Assembly (NCBI RefSeq): GCF_030817495.1
Contig: NZ_JAUSZK010000001.1
Span: 4,939,001-5,003,000 of the forward strand
DNA: 64,000 nt
Source: Streptomyces sp. V3I7
GTDB taxonomy: Bacteria > Actinomycetota > Actinomycetes > Streptomycetales > Streptomycetaceae
Direction of reading: 5' to 3'
Made by a program: the position numbers and the translations under genes. The notes beneath the pieces were generated by a model. It was not told the origin of the DNA, searched no databases, and saw only the letters and a program-made list of their open reading frames with translations. Numbering within the stretch: position 1 is the stretch's first letter; every line of letters begins with the position of its first letter. Shown here piece by piece: positions 21,842-30,336 of this stretch.

Positions 21842-22189
21842 ATGAGTAACGGTATGCGGGTTGATCTGAGCGCGCTGGATGAGGTGATCCGGAAGCTCAA
21901 CGGCCTTCTGTCGGACATGGACAAGGCCAACACGAAGGCGAAGTACGAGACGGATATCCCGAGCACCGCCTTCGGCAGCATGAAGTTCCTGGAGTCCAAC
22001 GAGCTCCACAGCGCTCACCAGGAGCAGAAGGCCAGGATCGAGAAAATCATCAAGGGGCTGCACGAGCTGATCGACAACTTCGGCACGAGTACCTCGAAGG
22101 TCAGGGACAAGTACAGCAACCAGGAGCAGGCGACCAAGCAGGGTGTCAGTGCTGCTCCGGATGGCGCCGCCAGGGGTGCGGCGAACTAA
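21842..22189 (+). CDS. Small ESX-type helical protein, partner of the next WXG100 protein
   Basis: The 115-residue protein is a predicted two-helix protein of ESAT-6-like size, starting MSNGMRVDLSALDEVIRKLNG. A canonical WXG turn is missing; the turn region reads IPSTAFGSMKFLESNELH. A YxxxE motif (Tyr91-Glu95, KYSNQE) sits after the second helix, as in EsxA and EsxB. A GGGGAGAGG site precedes the ATG. It lies 40 bases before the long WXG100 protein gene, so I infer that the two form a secreted heterodimer. Its family is not recognised by name. Confidence 0.75.
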   Translation: MSNGMRVDLSALDEVIRKLNGLLSDMDKANTKAKYETDIPSTAFGSMKFLESNELHSAHQEQKARIEKIIKGLHELIDNFGTSTSKVRDKYSNQEQATKQGVSAAPDGAARGAAN

Positions 22190-22229
22190 GCCGTTCAGGG
22201 ACAGTCACTGACAGAGGGGACCTTCGAAA

Positions 22230-23759
22230 ATGGCCTACGGTGCCGGGTACTACGACAATCCTGAGTACATCAAGGCTCAGCAGCGAGCACGAGAGCAGCG
22301 AATCCAGGACAAGCACGACGAGAAGCTCGAATCGCTGCCTAATGGCGGCAAGGGCGGTGTGGACCGCAGCAAGCTCGACACGCCGTTCATGAAGTTGAGT
22401 ATCCCTGAGCTGCGATCCATGATCCTGGACGCGGACCCGGGTCGGATCTACGACGTCAGTCAGCACTGGAAGTCCGTCCACAACATCCTCTCCGGCGGTG
22501 ACGGTGACGGTAAGACCGGTGGGGTGGATCAGGTTTCCGCGAGCGACAGCGTCGCGGGCATGATGCAGAGCGCCGTTGAGAACGTTCTCGAGCACTGGGA
22601 GGGCGACGCGGCCGATGCGTTCCGCAAGAAGGCCAACGAGATCATGCAGAACATCCGGAACGGATCTGCGTGGGCGAACCATTACGCGGAATCCATGCAC
22701 GCTGTGCAGAACGACCTGCGGAACTCCATGGAGAAGATGCGGGACGTCGAGGTGCCGTCCGGCTGGTCCAGCGCGTGGGACAAACTCACGGACGACGGGC
22801 GCAGCGACGAGCAGCTGCTTGAGGACATCAACAAGGGTGTGAGCACGGACGCCGCCCGCCAGGCCAACGCCGACTCCTTGTCGAAGGGCAAGGAAGAGCA
22901 GTTGAAGGGGGTGGCGATCATGGAGGACTTGGCGGCCAACTACAAGGCGTACGCGAAGCCAACGCCGCCGGTTAATGATCGTGATCCGATCTCTCCCCCC
23001 AACCCTAGTACGCCGATGCCTCCCCCCATCGCCATGCCTCCCGCTGGCAGTTCACGCCCACGTACTGGAAGTACCCCGCCCAAGCCGTGGAGCGCTGGCC
23101 CGACCGCCACCGTCAAGCCAGCCCCTACAGTGCCGCGTGACCCCGGCATCACGGGAGGTTCGCAGCTTCCGACGGCGAAGACAACGGTAGACAGCATCTC
23201 CCCCGGTCTCACGGGGACCGGACCCGGCATGAGCACTGGAGGCGTCACCGGCGGGGGTGGTGGCATCGGTGCCGGCGCGGCTCAGGGCCCGGGCCTCGTG
23301 GCTCCTGGCGGAGTATCCGGACTCGGCAGCGGAGCGGCCGCACGGGGTGGTTTCGCAGCCGCGAATGGTCGTGGTGGCGTGGCTGGCGGAGGCGCGGCGG
23401 CTGGTCGCGGCGCTGGAGGCCGAGCTGGCATGGGTGGTATGGGCGGTGGAGTCGGTGCCGCTGGCCGAGGCAGTGCTGGTACCACGGGTCGTGGGGCCCT
23501 CGCCCGATCCCGGGGCGGTGTTATCGGTACGGCCAAGGGTGTCTCAGGCAAGGGCACGGGTGGCGGTGCCGGCCTGCATGGGAGTCGCGGCGGGACTCAG
23601 CGCGGTGCTGGCGGCATGGCTGGCGGTGCGGGCGGTCGCGATGGGCGACGTTCCGAGGGCGAGAACAGGGGGGACCGTCCCGACTACCTTGTTGAGGATG
23701 AAGAGACCTGGATCTCGGAAGAGGACCGCAACCGAAACGTACCGCGGACCATCGAGTAA
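22230..23759 (+). CDS. Long WXG100/PPE-like T7SS substrate with Gly-rich tail
   Basis: The 509-residue protein has an N-terminal helical domain with LEHWEGDAADAFRKKANEI, a WXG100-type turn, in its first 150 residues. A Pro-rich stretch (SPPNPSTPMPPPIAMPP) and a Gly/Ala/Arg-rich C-terminal half of low complexity follow. There is no signal peptide, so export through the ESX system is inferred. The same WEGDAAxAFRK motif appears in the long protein of the next module. It ends in a short charged tail (DEETWISEEDRNRNVPRTIE). No toxin domain is visible. Confidence 0.75.
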   Translation: MAYGAGYYDNPEYIKAQQRAREQRIQDKHDEKLESLPNGGKGGVDRSKLDTPFMKLSIPELRSMILDADPGRIYDVSQHWKSVHNILSGGDGDGKTGGVDQVSASDSVAGMMQSAVENVLEHWEGDAADAFRKKANEIMQNIRNGSAWANHYAESMHAVQNDLRNSMEKMRDVEVPSGWSSAWDKLTDDGRSDEQLLEDINKGVSTDAARQANADSLSKGKEEQLKGVAIMEDLAANYKAYAKPTPPVNDRDPISPPNPSTPMPPPIAMPPAGSSRPRTGSTPPKPWSAGPTATVKPAPTVPRDPGITGGSQLPTAKTTVDSISPGLTGTGPGMSTGGVTGGGGGIGAGAAQGPGLVAPGGVSGLGSGAAARGGFAAANGRGGVAGGGAAAGRGAGGRAGMGGMGGGVGAAGRGSAGTTGRGALARSRGGVIGTAKGVSGKGTGGGAGLHGSRGGTQRGAGGMAGGAGGRDGRRSEGENRGDRPDYLVEDEETWISEEDRNRNVPRTIE

Positions 23760-23849
23760 GCAGGCTAGTGGGCTGGACGGCGACTCGCCGCCGCCCGCCT
23801 ATGCACGAAGGCTGAAGTCCCCAGCCACAGTTGAGTGAGGAGCAAGAAA

Positions 23850-25139
23850 TTGGGTTACAAGCGAGCCTGGTCCACGACCGGCGTCGTGGCACTGACAGGA
23901 GCCTTGCTCCTCACTTCAGCCCCAATTGCCTCAGCGGATTACATCCGGGATGCGCAGTGGCCCCTAACGGTGTACGACGCCGAGAAGGTCTGGAAGACCT
24001 CCGAAGGGGAGGGCGTCACCGTGGCTGTGATCGATACTGGTGTGGATGCCACGCATCCCGACCTGACAGGCCAAGTACTGCCAGGAAAGGACTTCAATGG
24101 TGGGGATCCTCACGAGGACAGCAATGGACATGGGACTGGTATGGCGAGTCTCATTGCTGGTCACGGACATGGGGTAAATAACTCTGCAGGCGTGATTGGG
24201 CTTGCGCCGAAGGCCAAGATCCTTCCAGTGCGCGCTGAGGTCGACGGACAAATGTCGCGCAACTGGTCGGAGGGCGTCCGCTACGCGGTAGACCAAGGCG
24301 CAAAGGTAATCAACCTTTCGTTCAATGACGACGGTTCAGTCCCGGGCACGGCACGCGCGGAGGCGATTGCATATGCCCAAAAGCATGATGTCGTAGTTGT
24401 GGCCGGTACAGGTAACGATGCGGGAACGGTCAGTTACCCGGCCGCACTGCCAGGCGTGGTCGCCGTGACCGCACTAGATAAGAACTTGGACTTCTGGAAT
24501 GACTCAAACACTGGTAAGGGCGTGACCCTTGCGGCGCCTGGAGCGGAAGTCCCAGTAGCAGATCCTACGACTTCCAACGGCTATGCGAACGCCACTGGCA
24601 CATCCAATGCCACTGCCTACGTCTCCGCTATCGCCGCGTTGATCCGTTCCAAGTATCCCGATCTCACCGCAGGCCAAGTCATCAACCGCCTACTCAAGTC
24701 AGCCTCTTTCCTACAACACAAGGGAAAGAAGGCTCCGGACAGTGAGTTGGGCTACGGTATCGCCCGCCCGGGTACAGCGCTGACGATGGACATCCCCGCA
24801 GGCCCCAAGCAAGGCCCCCTTGCCCAGCCAGTGCCGTCCAAGTCCGCGCACTCCGCTGCCGGTTCTGAAAGCAATGACAGCAAGGCTGAGGCGAAGTCTT
24901 CCTCTGGGAGCATCTTCCTCATCGGCGGCATCGCAGCCGTCGTGGTCGTCATTGCCATTCTCTTCGCGGTGATCCGCAGCCGTCGTAACGGTGGCTCTGG
25001 CTCAGGCGGCGGCTTCCCTCCCCAGGGACCGGGCTATCCGTCCTACCCGCCGGCGGGGCACCAGCCGAACTCAGCTGCCGGCCAGGGCCATCCGACGCCT
25101 CCGGGGCAGGGGCAGCAGCGCAACCCCTACATGCAGTAG
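23850..25139 (+). CDS. Second mycosin-type subtilisin protease
   Basis: The predicted 429-residue protein has a signal peptide ending ASA, the catalytic Asp62 (VAVIDTGVDATH), His94 (NGHGTGMASLIAG) and Ser252 (GTSNATAYVSAIAAL), and a C-terminal membrane helix (IFLIGGIAAVVVVIAILFAV) followed by a Gly/Pro-rich cytoplasmic tail. I chose the TTG at 23850 because GAGGAG lies upstream at a good distance. An in-frame GTG at 23835 lacks such a site. The codon use is less GC-biased than in the first mycosin, so it is a diverged or acquired paralogue. It probably serves the two preceding substrate genes. Confidence 0.85.
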   Translation: MGYKRAWSTTGVVALTGALLLTSAPIASADYIRDAQWPLTVYDAEKVWKTSEGEGVTVAVIDTGVDATHPDLTGQVLPGKDFNGGDPHEDSNGHGTGMASLIAGHGHGVNNSAGVIGLAPKAKILPVRAEVDGQMSRNWSEGVRYAVDQGAKVINLSFNDDGSVPGTARAEAIAYAQKHDVVVVAGTGNDAGTVSYPAALPGVVAVTALDKNLDFWNDSNTGKGVTLAAPGAEVPVADPTTSNGYANATGTSNATAYVSAIAALIRSKYPDLTAGQVINRLLKSASFLQHKGKKAPDSELGYGIARPGTALTMDIPAGPKQGPLAQPVPSKSAHSAAGSESNDSKAEAKSSSGSIFLIGGIAAVVVVIAILFAVIRSRRNGGSGSGGGFPPQGPGYPSYPPAGHQPNSAAGQGHPTPPGQGQQRNPYMQ

Positions 25140-25503
25140 CCGCCGAATCAAGGACAGCAGGAGCAACTTCCCATCAGGGCGGGCGAAGGGCACCTCACTC
25201 ATGTGTCCGCCCGCTCAGCATCCGCTCCCCGCCGCGGCTCCCAGCCAGTTGGGTACGTACGTAAGCCATTTCTCAGGGGCAGCTACAGCAGATTCCAAGC
25301 GTTTACAGCCAGAACCCGTCGGACCCGGTCCGGTAAAAACAAATGCCCTCAGTTCGAGGGGGTGAGCATGAAGTTTCCGACTTCTCTTGACTGGATCTCT
25401 TGGTCAGCTCCCTCGACTCGTGCCTGATCATCAAGATGGCACGGGCATCAATCCGCTGACACTGACTCGGCCAACGCACCATTCTTTACTCAAGGAGCCA
25501 TTC
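25140..25503. other. Intergenic region between the two T7SS effector modules
   Basis: About 360 bases separate the second mycosin gene from the next small ESX-type gene. I see no convincing gene, tRNA or strong hairpin. A promoter for the downstream module is expected here but cannot be placed. Confidence 0.5.
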
Positions 25504-25818
25504 ATGGGGGAGTACTTCAGGACGGACACGGCTCAACTGGAGCAGTTCATTAAGACTCTCGAGGGCTGTATTCGAGATCTGAACGACGCGAGGACTGCTC
25601 TGGTTCACGTCCGTTCTGACCAGATCGGTACCAAGCGCCTGGACGAGGCATGTGACAGTTTCCAGGAACGCTGGAAGTATGGATCTGAGCAGACCAAGAA
25701 GATGGTAGATGCCATTAGTGAGGGCGTGAAGTCGAACAAGAAGGGTTACGAAGAGGTCGAGGAATCCCTGAAGACGGCCTTTAAGCAGTGTTCGACCGGT
25801 CGAGGGGATGCAAAGTAA
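25504..25818 (+). CDS. Small ESX-type helical protein, partner of the next WXG100 protein
   Basis: The 104-residue protein is a predicted helical hairpin with the ESAT-6-like length and a YxxxE motif at Tyr82-Glu86 (GYEEVEE), the same position as in EsxA. The turn lacks WXG (RSDQIGTKRLDEACDSF). AAGGAG precedes the ATG. Its stop overlaps the next start as TAATG, so the two are tightly coupled and probably made in equal amounts. This is the second copy of the small-partner/long-substrate arrangement seen at 21.8-23.8 kb. Confidence 0.8.
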   Translation: MGEYFRTDTAQLEQFIKTLEGCIRDLNDARTALVHVRSDQIGTKRLDEACDSFQERWKYGSEQTKKMVDAISEGVKSNKKGYEEVEESLKTAFKQCSTGRGDAK

Positions 25819-27098
25819 TGGCGACGAATCCGTATCCCAATCTCGGCTGGAACCCTGTACCGGGAATTCCCGGCGAAGTCAACGCGCTGCGGCAGAAGGT
25901 CTCTTCGGCTGCCGTCTCGCTGCGTAACTGCCATGCCCAGCTTTCACGACTGAGCGGTGAGAGCAGCTACTGGGAGGGGGACGCGGCGAAGGCCTTCCGT
26001 AAAGCGATCAACGGCGATCTTGAGACGTACATCAAGAACGCTGCCCGCTCTTTGGAGAAGGCTGCGGCGCAACTGGGGAACTGGGACGGGTACCTGACGT
26101 CCAACCGTGACCTGGCGCAGAAGTACGACAACGCGGCAGCCGAGAAGAAGTCCGCGGTCGCATCGGCCAAGGAACGTCATGCCCAGGCGGAGCACCACCC
26201 AGACCTCAAGCTCGCCGGCCAGCAGTTCTCCAGTCAGGAAGAGGCCGATGTAGCGACAGAGCGGCTGCGGGCGGCTGAACGCAGCCTCAACGAAGCCACT
26301 GTTGCGCTGAACCTGGCGAACAACGAATACAACGACGTCATACGCAAGGCTGAGGTGCTGGAGACCGCACACGCGGACGATGCCGAGACGGTGGCCGAGT
26401 CGCTCGATGACGCAACGGACAAGTTGGCGCCTCAGGAGCCAGGCTGGCTGAGCAAGGCAGTCGATGCCATTTGGGACGGGCTCAAGGCAACTGGCAAGTT
26501 CCTGCTGGACCACGCGGGGACCATTGGTGCCATCGCCGGTCTGCTGGCGCTCTTCCCTACGCCGCTGACTCCGTTGTTCGCCGGTATTGCGGTGGTGGCT
26601 AGTGCGGCGTCCATGTCCAAGAACTTGGCCGATGCGAAGTTCAGAAGTGACTTGCTCGGTGGCGGAAGCGGCATGGACACGTTCTCTGCGTGGGCATCAG
26701 TCGCCGGTGACACGGTCGGTATGATCCCGGGTGGGAAGGCCCTTGGGCTGGCAGCTAAGGAAGTAACCGAGGGTGTGAGCATGGCTGGCAGGATGGGCGT
26801 AGCACTGTCAAACACCGCAAAAACTGGTGCCTTTATCAGGGAGGTTATTCCTGCCTTCTCGAAGACCGCCGCGGGCGAGGCCACCGATGCTTGGCGTTTG
26901 GCAGGGGAAAGCGCTGGCGAGTCGGGCAAGTTGATGGCGGCCATCAGTGCCAGTGGCGTAAATGTCGCGGCGAATATGGTGTCGTCCGCAGAGACTTTTG
27001 GATTGGTTTCTGATAGCGGTACCGAACACAACACCTCGGAGAGCACGAAGGCGGCTGTCACGCTGCACGACATGGCCGGTCTTGTGGGGTTGCTGTAG
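25818..27098 (+). CDS. Long WXG100 protein, putative T7SS effector
   Basis: The 426-residue protein has an N-terminal WXG100-type domain (SSYWEGDAAKAFRKAING near residue 55), a long charged coiled region (about residues 100-210), and then a hydrophobic Gly/Ala-rich stretch (HAGTIGAIAGLLALFPTPLTPLFAGIAVVASAASM). The C-terminal region is moderately hydrophobic and has no domain I recognise. This layout resembles LXG/WXG polymorphic effectors, in which the C-terminus carries the activity. It is coupled to the small ESX-type gene before it and followed after 34 bases by an unknown gene that could be its chaperone or immunity protein. Confidence 0.75.
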   Translation: MATNPYPNLGWNPVPGIPGEVNALRQKVSSAAVSLRNCHAQLSRLSGESSYWEGDAAKAFRKAINGDLETYIKNAARSLEKAAAQLGNWDGYLTSNRDLAQKYDNAAAEKKSAVASAKERHAQAEHHPDLKLAGQQFSSQEEADVATERLRAAERSLNEATVALNLANNEYNDVIRKAEVLETAHADDAETVAESLDDATDKLAPQEPGWLSKAVDAIWDGLKATGKFLLDHAGTIGAIAGLLALFPTPLTPLFAGIAVVASAASMSKNLADAKFRSDLLGGGSGMDTFSAWASVAGDTVGMIPGGKALGLAAKEVTEGVSMAGRMGVALSNTAKTGAFIREVIPAFSKTAAGEATDAWRLAGESAGESGKLMAAISASGVNVAANMVSSAETFGLVSDSGTEHNTSESTKAAVTLHDMAGLVGLL

Positions 27099-27132
27099 TG
27101 AAATCAACTGCTCCTGAAGGGCGGATCGTGCA

Positions 27133-27828
27133 GTGACCGATGTCTTCACTGAAACAGGGAGCTGGTTGAAGCCCGTAGTTTGGTACGGACTCCCGCATGG
27201 TTACCTGCAACTGGATCTCAACCCGCCCTTCGAAAACGTCGTGGAACTGATCCAGCAGGTACTCAGCCTGCCGGAGGAGTCGCGCGACTCCGCGGAACGC
27301 GTGGTGCGGTTCTATGCTGGCGTGGTGTGCCTGCTGAATGCGCAGAACGTGCTGGGGTGCGCAATGGGACTGCACCCGGATGAGTCTGACGGGTTTACCT
27401 CTTCCGTCCTTACGATTTCAGCCGTTCCGGTGGCCGATGCCAACGCCAAGCTCGTAGTCGCGAGCCTTGCGGGATGCGTCACCGACCGGTCGGACGAAGG
27501 TATGCGGCCTCTGGAGCTGCCGTGTGGGACGGGGTTCCTTGCGGAGAAGAGGCGACGCATGCCGACGCAGGGTGGGACGCCTGAGGGAAGTGACATGCCC
27601 CCGGTGTGGCAGGGGACGGTCGCAGTTGCGGACCCGAGGGGCCGGGACATCTTCCTGCTGCAGTTGGTGACGTCCGCGGTGGATCTTGCTGATTCCTATC
27701 GTGATGTGCTTGTCGGCATCGCGCACACTATGTCGTTCACTGATCCCACACTTACCGATGCTGCAGGCAACGGCAGCGCGACGCCTGGATCTACAGCTAT
27801 TGATGCGATTTGGAATGACTTCGGTTAG
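27133..27828 (+). CDS. Unknown protein linked to the WXG100 effector
   Basis: The 231-residue soluble protein starts TDVFTETGSWLKPVVWYGLPHGYLQLDLNPP and shows alternating strands and helices, without signal peptide or membrane segment. I do not recognise the family. Its last residues, AIDAIWNDFG, resemble the EsxB ending SKIMSDFG. It directly follows the putative effector on the same strand, so a role as cytosolic chaperone (EspG-like) or immunity protein is possible. Both are inference from position. Confidence 0.6.
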   Translation: MTDVFTETGSWLKPVVWYGLPHGYLQLDLNPPFENVVELIQQVLSLPEESRDSAERVVRFYAGVVCLLNAQNVLGCAMGLHPDESDGFTSSVLTISAVPVADANAKLVVASLAGCVTDRSDEGMRPLELPCGTGFLAEKRRRMPTQGGTPEGSDMPPVWQGTVAVADPRGRDIFLLQLVTSAVDLADSYRDVLVGIAHTMSFTDPTLTDAAGNGSATPGSTAIDAIWNDFG

Positions 27829-27868
27829 CTGAAAGTCCTGTCGAATCTGGGACATAGAAGGAGAGGAT

Positions 27869-28513
27869 ATGTCGGCGACGTCTCCGCATACGAACACACC
27901 CGAGGCCATGAATGTTGATCAGGTGATGAAGCGAAATTTCATCGCCCTGCTCAAGCTTCTTGCTGTGAGGATATTTATCAGCGCAGTGCTCATTGCTGTA
28001 CCGGTGGTGCTGTTTAAGGCTGGTGCCCCGAACACTGTTTTCTTGGTGTTGCCCATCGTCCCTGCAGTGTTTTTGCTGGTCCTTACCGTGTACCGTCTTT
28101 GGGGTGGCGTCCGCCTGGTGCAATGCCGCAAGGTGCTGGATCACTATCCTCTTCAATTCCAAGCGCGGGTGATGAAGAAGAGCTCGTTGTGGACCGAGTA
28201 CGGCAACGTTTATGAGCTCAAGATTCCCACCCGGGGCGAGCATGGAGCTCCCATGATGAAGGCGATCAATGCGGCCGGACGCCGCCGTTGGCCAGAGGGG
28301 ACGGAGGACGGGGTTTGGGTTGCGGGGGACCTCGTTTTCGGAGGGGTGATGGTCGTGCCCGGCAGCAGTGCAATGTTCTTTCTGAATCCTGCAGATTGGG
28401 ACAAGCTGGCCTCCAAGCGTGAGCAGGCTGGCGAGGAGCGGATTGCTCGGGCGGAGCAGGCAGGTATCAATAGGCGAAATTGGCGGAAGCCAATTCTGCT
28501 GTGGGGTGGGTAG
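27869..28513 (+). CDS. Membrane protein of unknown function in the effector module
   Basis: The 214-residue protein has two adjacent membrane helices (LLAVRIFISAVLIAVPVVLF and VFLVLPIVPAVFLLVLTVY) at about residues 28-75. A soluble cytosolic domain follows, with VWVAGDLVFGGVMVVPGSSAMFF and a charged C-terminus. A good site (AAGGAGAGG) precedes the ATG. It is co-directional with the effector genes and only 40 bases behind. It could be a membrane-bound immunity protein or an accessory factor; nothing in the sequence decides this. Confidence 0.65.
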   Translation: MSATSPHTNTPEAMNVDQVMKRNFIALLKLLAVRIFISAVLIAVPVVLFKAGAPNTVFLVLPIVPAVFLLVLTVYRLWGGVRLVQCRKVLDHYPLQFQARVMKKSSLWTEYGNVYELKIPTRGEHGAPMMKAINAAGRRRWPEGTEDGVWVAGDLVFGGVMVVPGSSAMFFLNPADWDKLASKREQAGEERIARAEQAGINRRNWRKPILLWGG

Positions 28514-28540
28514 TTAGCAGTGAATCAGCCTCTTTCGTCC

Positions 28541-28778
28541 TGAATCTTACAGCGGGCCAAGACATCAACCGCCTGATCAAGTCGGCTAACTTCGCGCACC
28601 ATAAAGAGTTGAAGGAGCCGGACGGCGAATACGGTTACGGGATCGTCCGGCCCTGCACGGCGCTGACGGAAGACATCCCTGCTGGCACTAAGGGGAACGG
28701 ATGTCGGCCGCGGGGCTTGCGCTTGCCGTTGCCACGCTGCCGTTGGCCTTCGCGCTGGCGTCCCTTGAGGGCTCCTGA
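28541..28778 (+). pseudogene. 3' remnant of a mycosin gene
   Basis: The frame encodes LTAGQDINRLIKSANF, GYGIVRPCTALTEDIPAG and nearby residues that match, almost residue by residue, the end of the protease domain of the second mycosin (LTAGQVINRLLKSASF, GYGIARPGTALTMDIPAG at about 24.66-24.83 kb). The N-terminal protease domain is missing. After GTKGNG the reading shifts to another frame, in which a membrane helix (AAGLALAVATLPLAFALASL) and a stop at 28776-28778 follow, as expected for a mycosin tail. So this is a truncated, frameshifted paralogue that once ended the second effector module. Confidence 0.85.
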
Positions 28779-28849
28779 GCTTTGCCTACTCCGGTTGCCG
28801 GGGTACGTACGTCATCCATGTCGTCCATGTCGAGAAGGAGACCCGGGCT

Positions 28850-29470
28850 GTGACAGAGCTTCCCGACCTCGCGCTCGGTGAGACTGCGGCTGCCCCGTCG
28901 CCGGCTCGTGGGCTGGGCGGGCGGTTGTTCGGGGGCGTGCTGCTGCTCCTCGCCTTGGGGATCTGTGGCGGCGGGGTCAGCATGATGCTCTCCGCTGCCG
29001 GGGTGCAGAGCGTGCAGGGCACTCTCACCGTTGAGCGGTGCTGGATGCAGGACCGTACGGGCCAACCCCTCGACGACTCGCGCTGCTCAGGGACGTTCCG
29101 GCCGGACGGGGGCGGGGAGGCGGTGGAGAACGCCGAGTACCGGGGCGGCCAGGCCACCGAGATCGCGGTCGGTGAGAAGCTTCGGGTTCATCAATCGGGT
29201 TCCACGTACGAGCTCTCCGGCGGCAAGGGGATCGCCCGGGGTGTGCTGATGGTGTTCGGCGGGGTGGCCTTCTCCGCGCTCGCGGTGCCGTTCCTCGCTA
29301 CGGGGATTCAGCCGCTGGGGCTCGCCGGTACGAGGGAGCGAGCGCGGGCACTGATGCTGGCCAGTTCCGAGATCAAGGGGACGACGGCCGGGCGCGTGCG
29401 CAAGGTGCTGTTCCTGGTCGGGCTCGGAGGGATGCTCGTCTCCTACTTCGTCTCCGCGACCCTGAGTTGA
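28850..29470 (+). CDS. Membrane protein with GTLTVERC motif
   Basis: The 206-residue protein has membrane helices at about residues 26-48, 130-155 and 188-206. Between them is an extracytoplasmic loop with GTLTVERC and later CSGTFRPDG. The two cysteines may form a disulfide. The convergent neighbour ending at 29505 carries the same motifs, so they are paralogues. A GAGAAGGAG site precedes the GTG. Function is unknown; the location in the ESX accessory region suggests, but does not show, a link to secretion. Confidence 0.7.
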   Translation: MTELPDLALGETAAAPSPARGLGGRLFGGVLLLLALGICGGGVSMMLSAAGVQSVQGTLTVERCWMQDRTGQPLDDSRCSGTFRPDGGGEAVENAEYRGGQATEIAVGEKLRVHQSGSTYELSGGKGIARGVLMVFGGVAFSALAVPFLATGIQPLGLAGTRERARALMLASSEIKGTTAGRVRKVLFLVGLGGMLVSYFVSATLS

Positions 29471-29504
29471 GTCGCGGATCACCGGCCCGGCCGCCCGTAA
29501 ACGA

Positions 29505-30203
29505 TCAGAAGAAGTAGCTGACCAGGAACAGCGCCACGGCTCCCACCAGTCCTACGCCGATCAGTCCCACCACAGCCGGTCGCGTCGCTCCCGCACCCGA
29601 CAGCTTCCAGGCCGCGTCGAAGGTGATGCGGCTGCGGCCGAAGGGGGCGTAGCCGGTGGCGAGGCAGAAGACGCCGAGAGCGGTGAGGACCCAGCCGCCG
29701 AAGAAGCAGGAGAACCATCGCAGGGCGCGGTCCAAGCCGGTGGCGACGTAGTCGCCGTCCGTGCCGTTCGTGCCCGTCGGCGCGTCCGTCTGCTGCACCG
29801 GCAGTTGCGTGCCCTGCGCGAGGCGCGCCCGGAGCTGTACGGCGGCGTTGGTGTCCTTGCTCTTGCCGTCCTCCGAGACGAAGGTGCCGTGGCAGCGGAT
29901 GGGCCGGCGGTTCTTTCGGCTGCTGCGGGAGGCGTTGTTGAGGTAACTCACCTCGCACCGCTCGACGGTCAGGGTGCCGTGTGTGCCCGCCCAGCCCGCC
30001 GCGTACGCCCCTTGGTACGCGCCGAGGCCGCTCACTATGAGGCCGGCGAGGAGGAACACCAGGCCGCCCGCTCGGCCGAGGCGTCCGAAGGTTCTGGAGA
30101 CGAGGCCGAGCAGGAAGCGGTCGATCGCGGAGCGTTGTGCGGTGCCTTGCGTACGAGCCATGACGATGGTGTCCCTCTCCTGTTCGGTCAGTTGCGTCAG
30201 CAT
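29505..30203 (-). CDS. Membrane protein with GTLTVERC motif (paralogue)
   Basis: The ~232-residue product has a helix at about residues 45-65, an external domain with GTLTVERCEVSYL and RPIRCHGTFVSEDG, and two helices in its C-terminal half, ending GAVALFLVSYFF. It shares the GTLTVERC...C(S/H)GTF arrangement and overall layout with the convergent gene at 28850. I chose ATG 30203 (AGGGG five bases upstream). ATG 30161 (MARTQG) is an alternative. Function unknown. Confidence 0.65.
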   Translation of the reverse strand: MLTQLTEQERDTIVMARTQGTAQRSAIDRFLLGLVSRTFGRLGRAGGLVFLLAGLIVSGLGAYQGAYAAGWAGTHGTLTVERCEVSYLNNASRSSRKNRRPIRCHGTFVSEDGKSKDTNAAVQLRARLAQGTQLPVQQTDAPTGTNGTDGDYVATGLDRALRWFSCFFGGWVLTALGVFCLATGYAPFGRSRITFDAAWKLSGAGATRPAVVGLIGVGLVGAVALFLVSYFF

Positions 30204-30336
30204 GGCACCCCTGTCGCCCCAACGGGCAGGGAGGGGAGGACAATCGCGCACTCCGTGCTCCGCACTTCGCAGTCAGGTGTTGTCGGCGTCGGGGATACTG
30301 CGAGGACGAGAGGCGAGGAGACGCGAGGAGCGCGAC

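Noticed and set aside
28480..28881. Frame of 133 codons as a gene
   Set aside because: It only preserves a fragment of a mycosin and then shifts frame into Arg-rich nonsense, so it is listed as a pseudogene.
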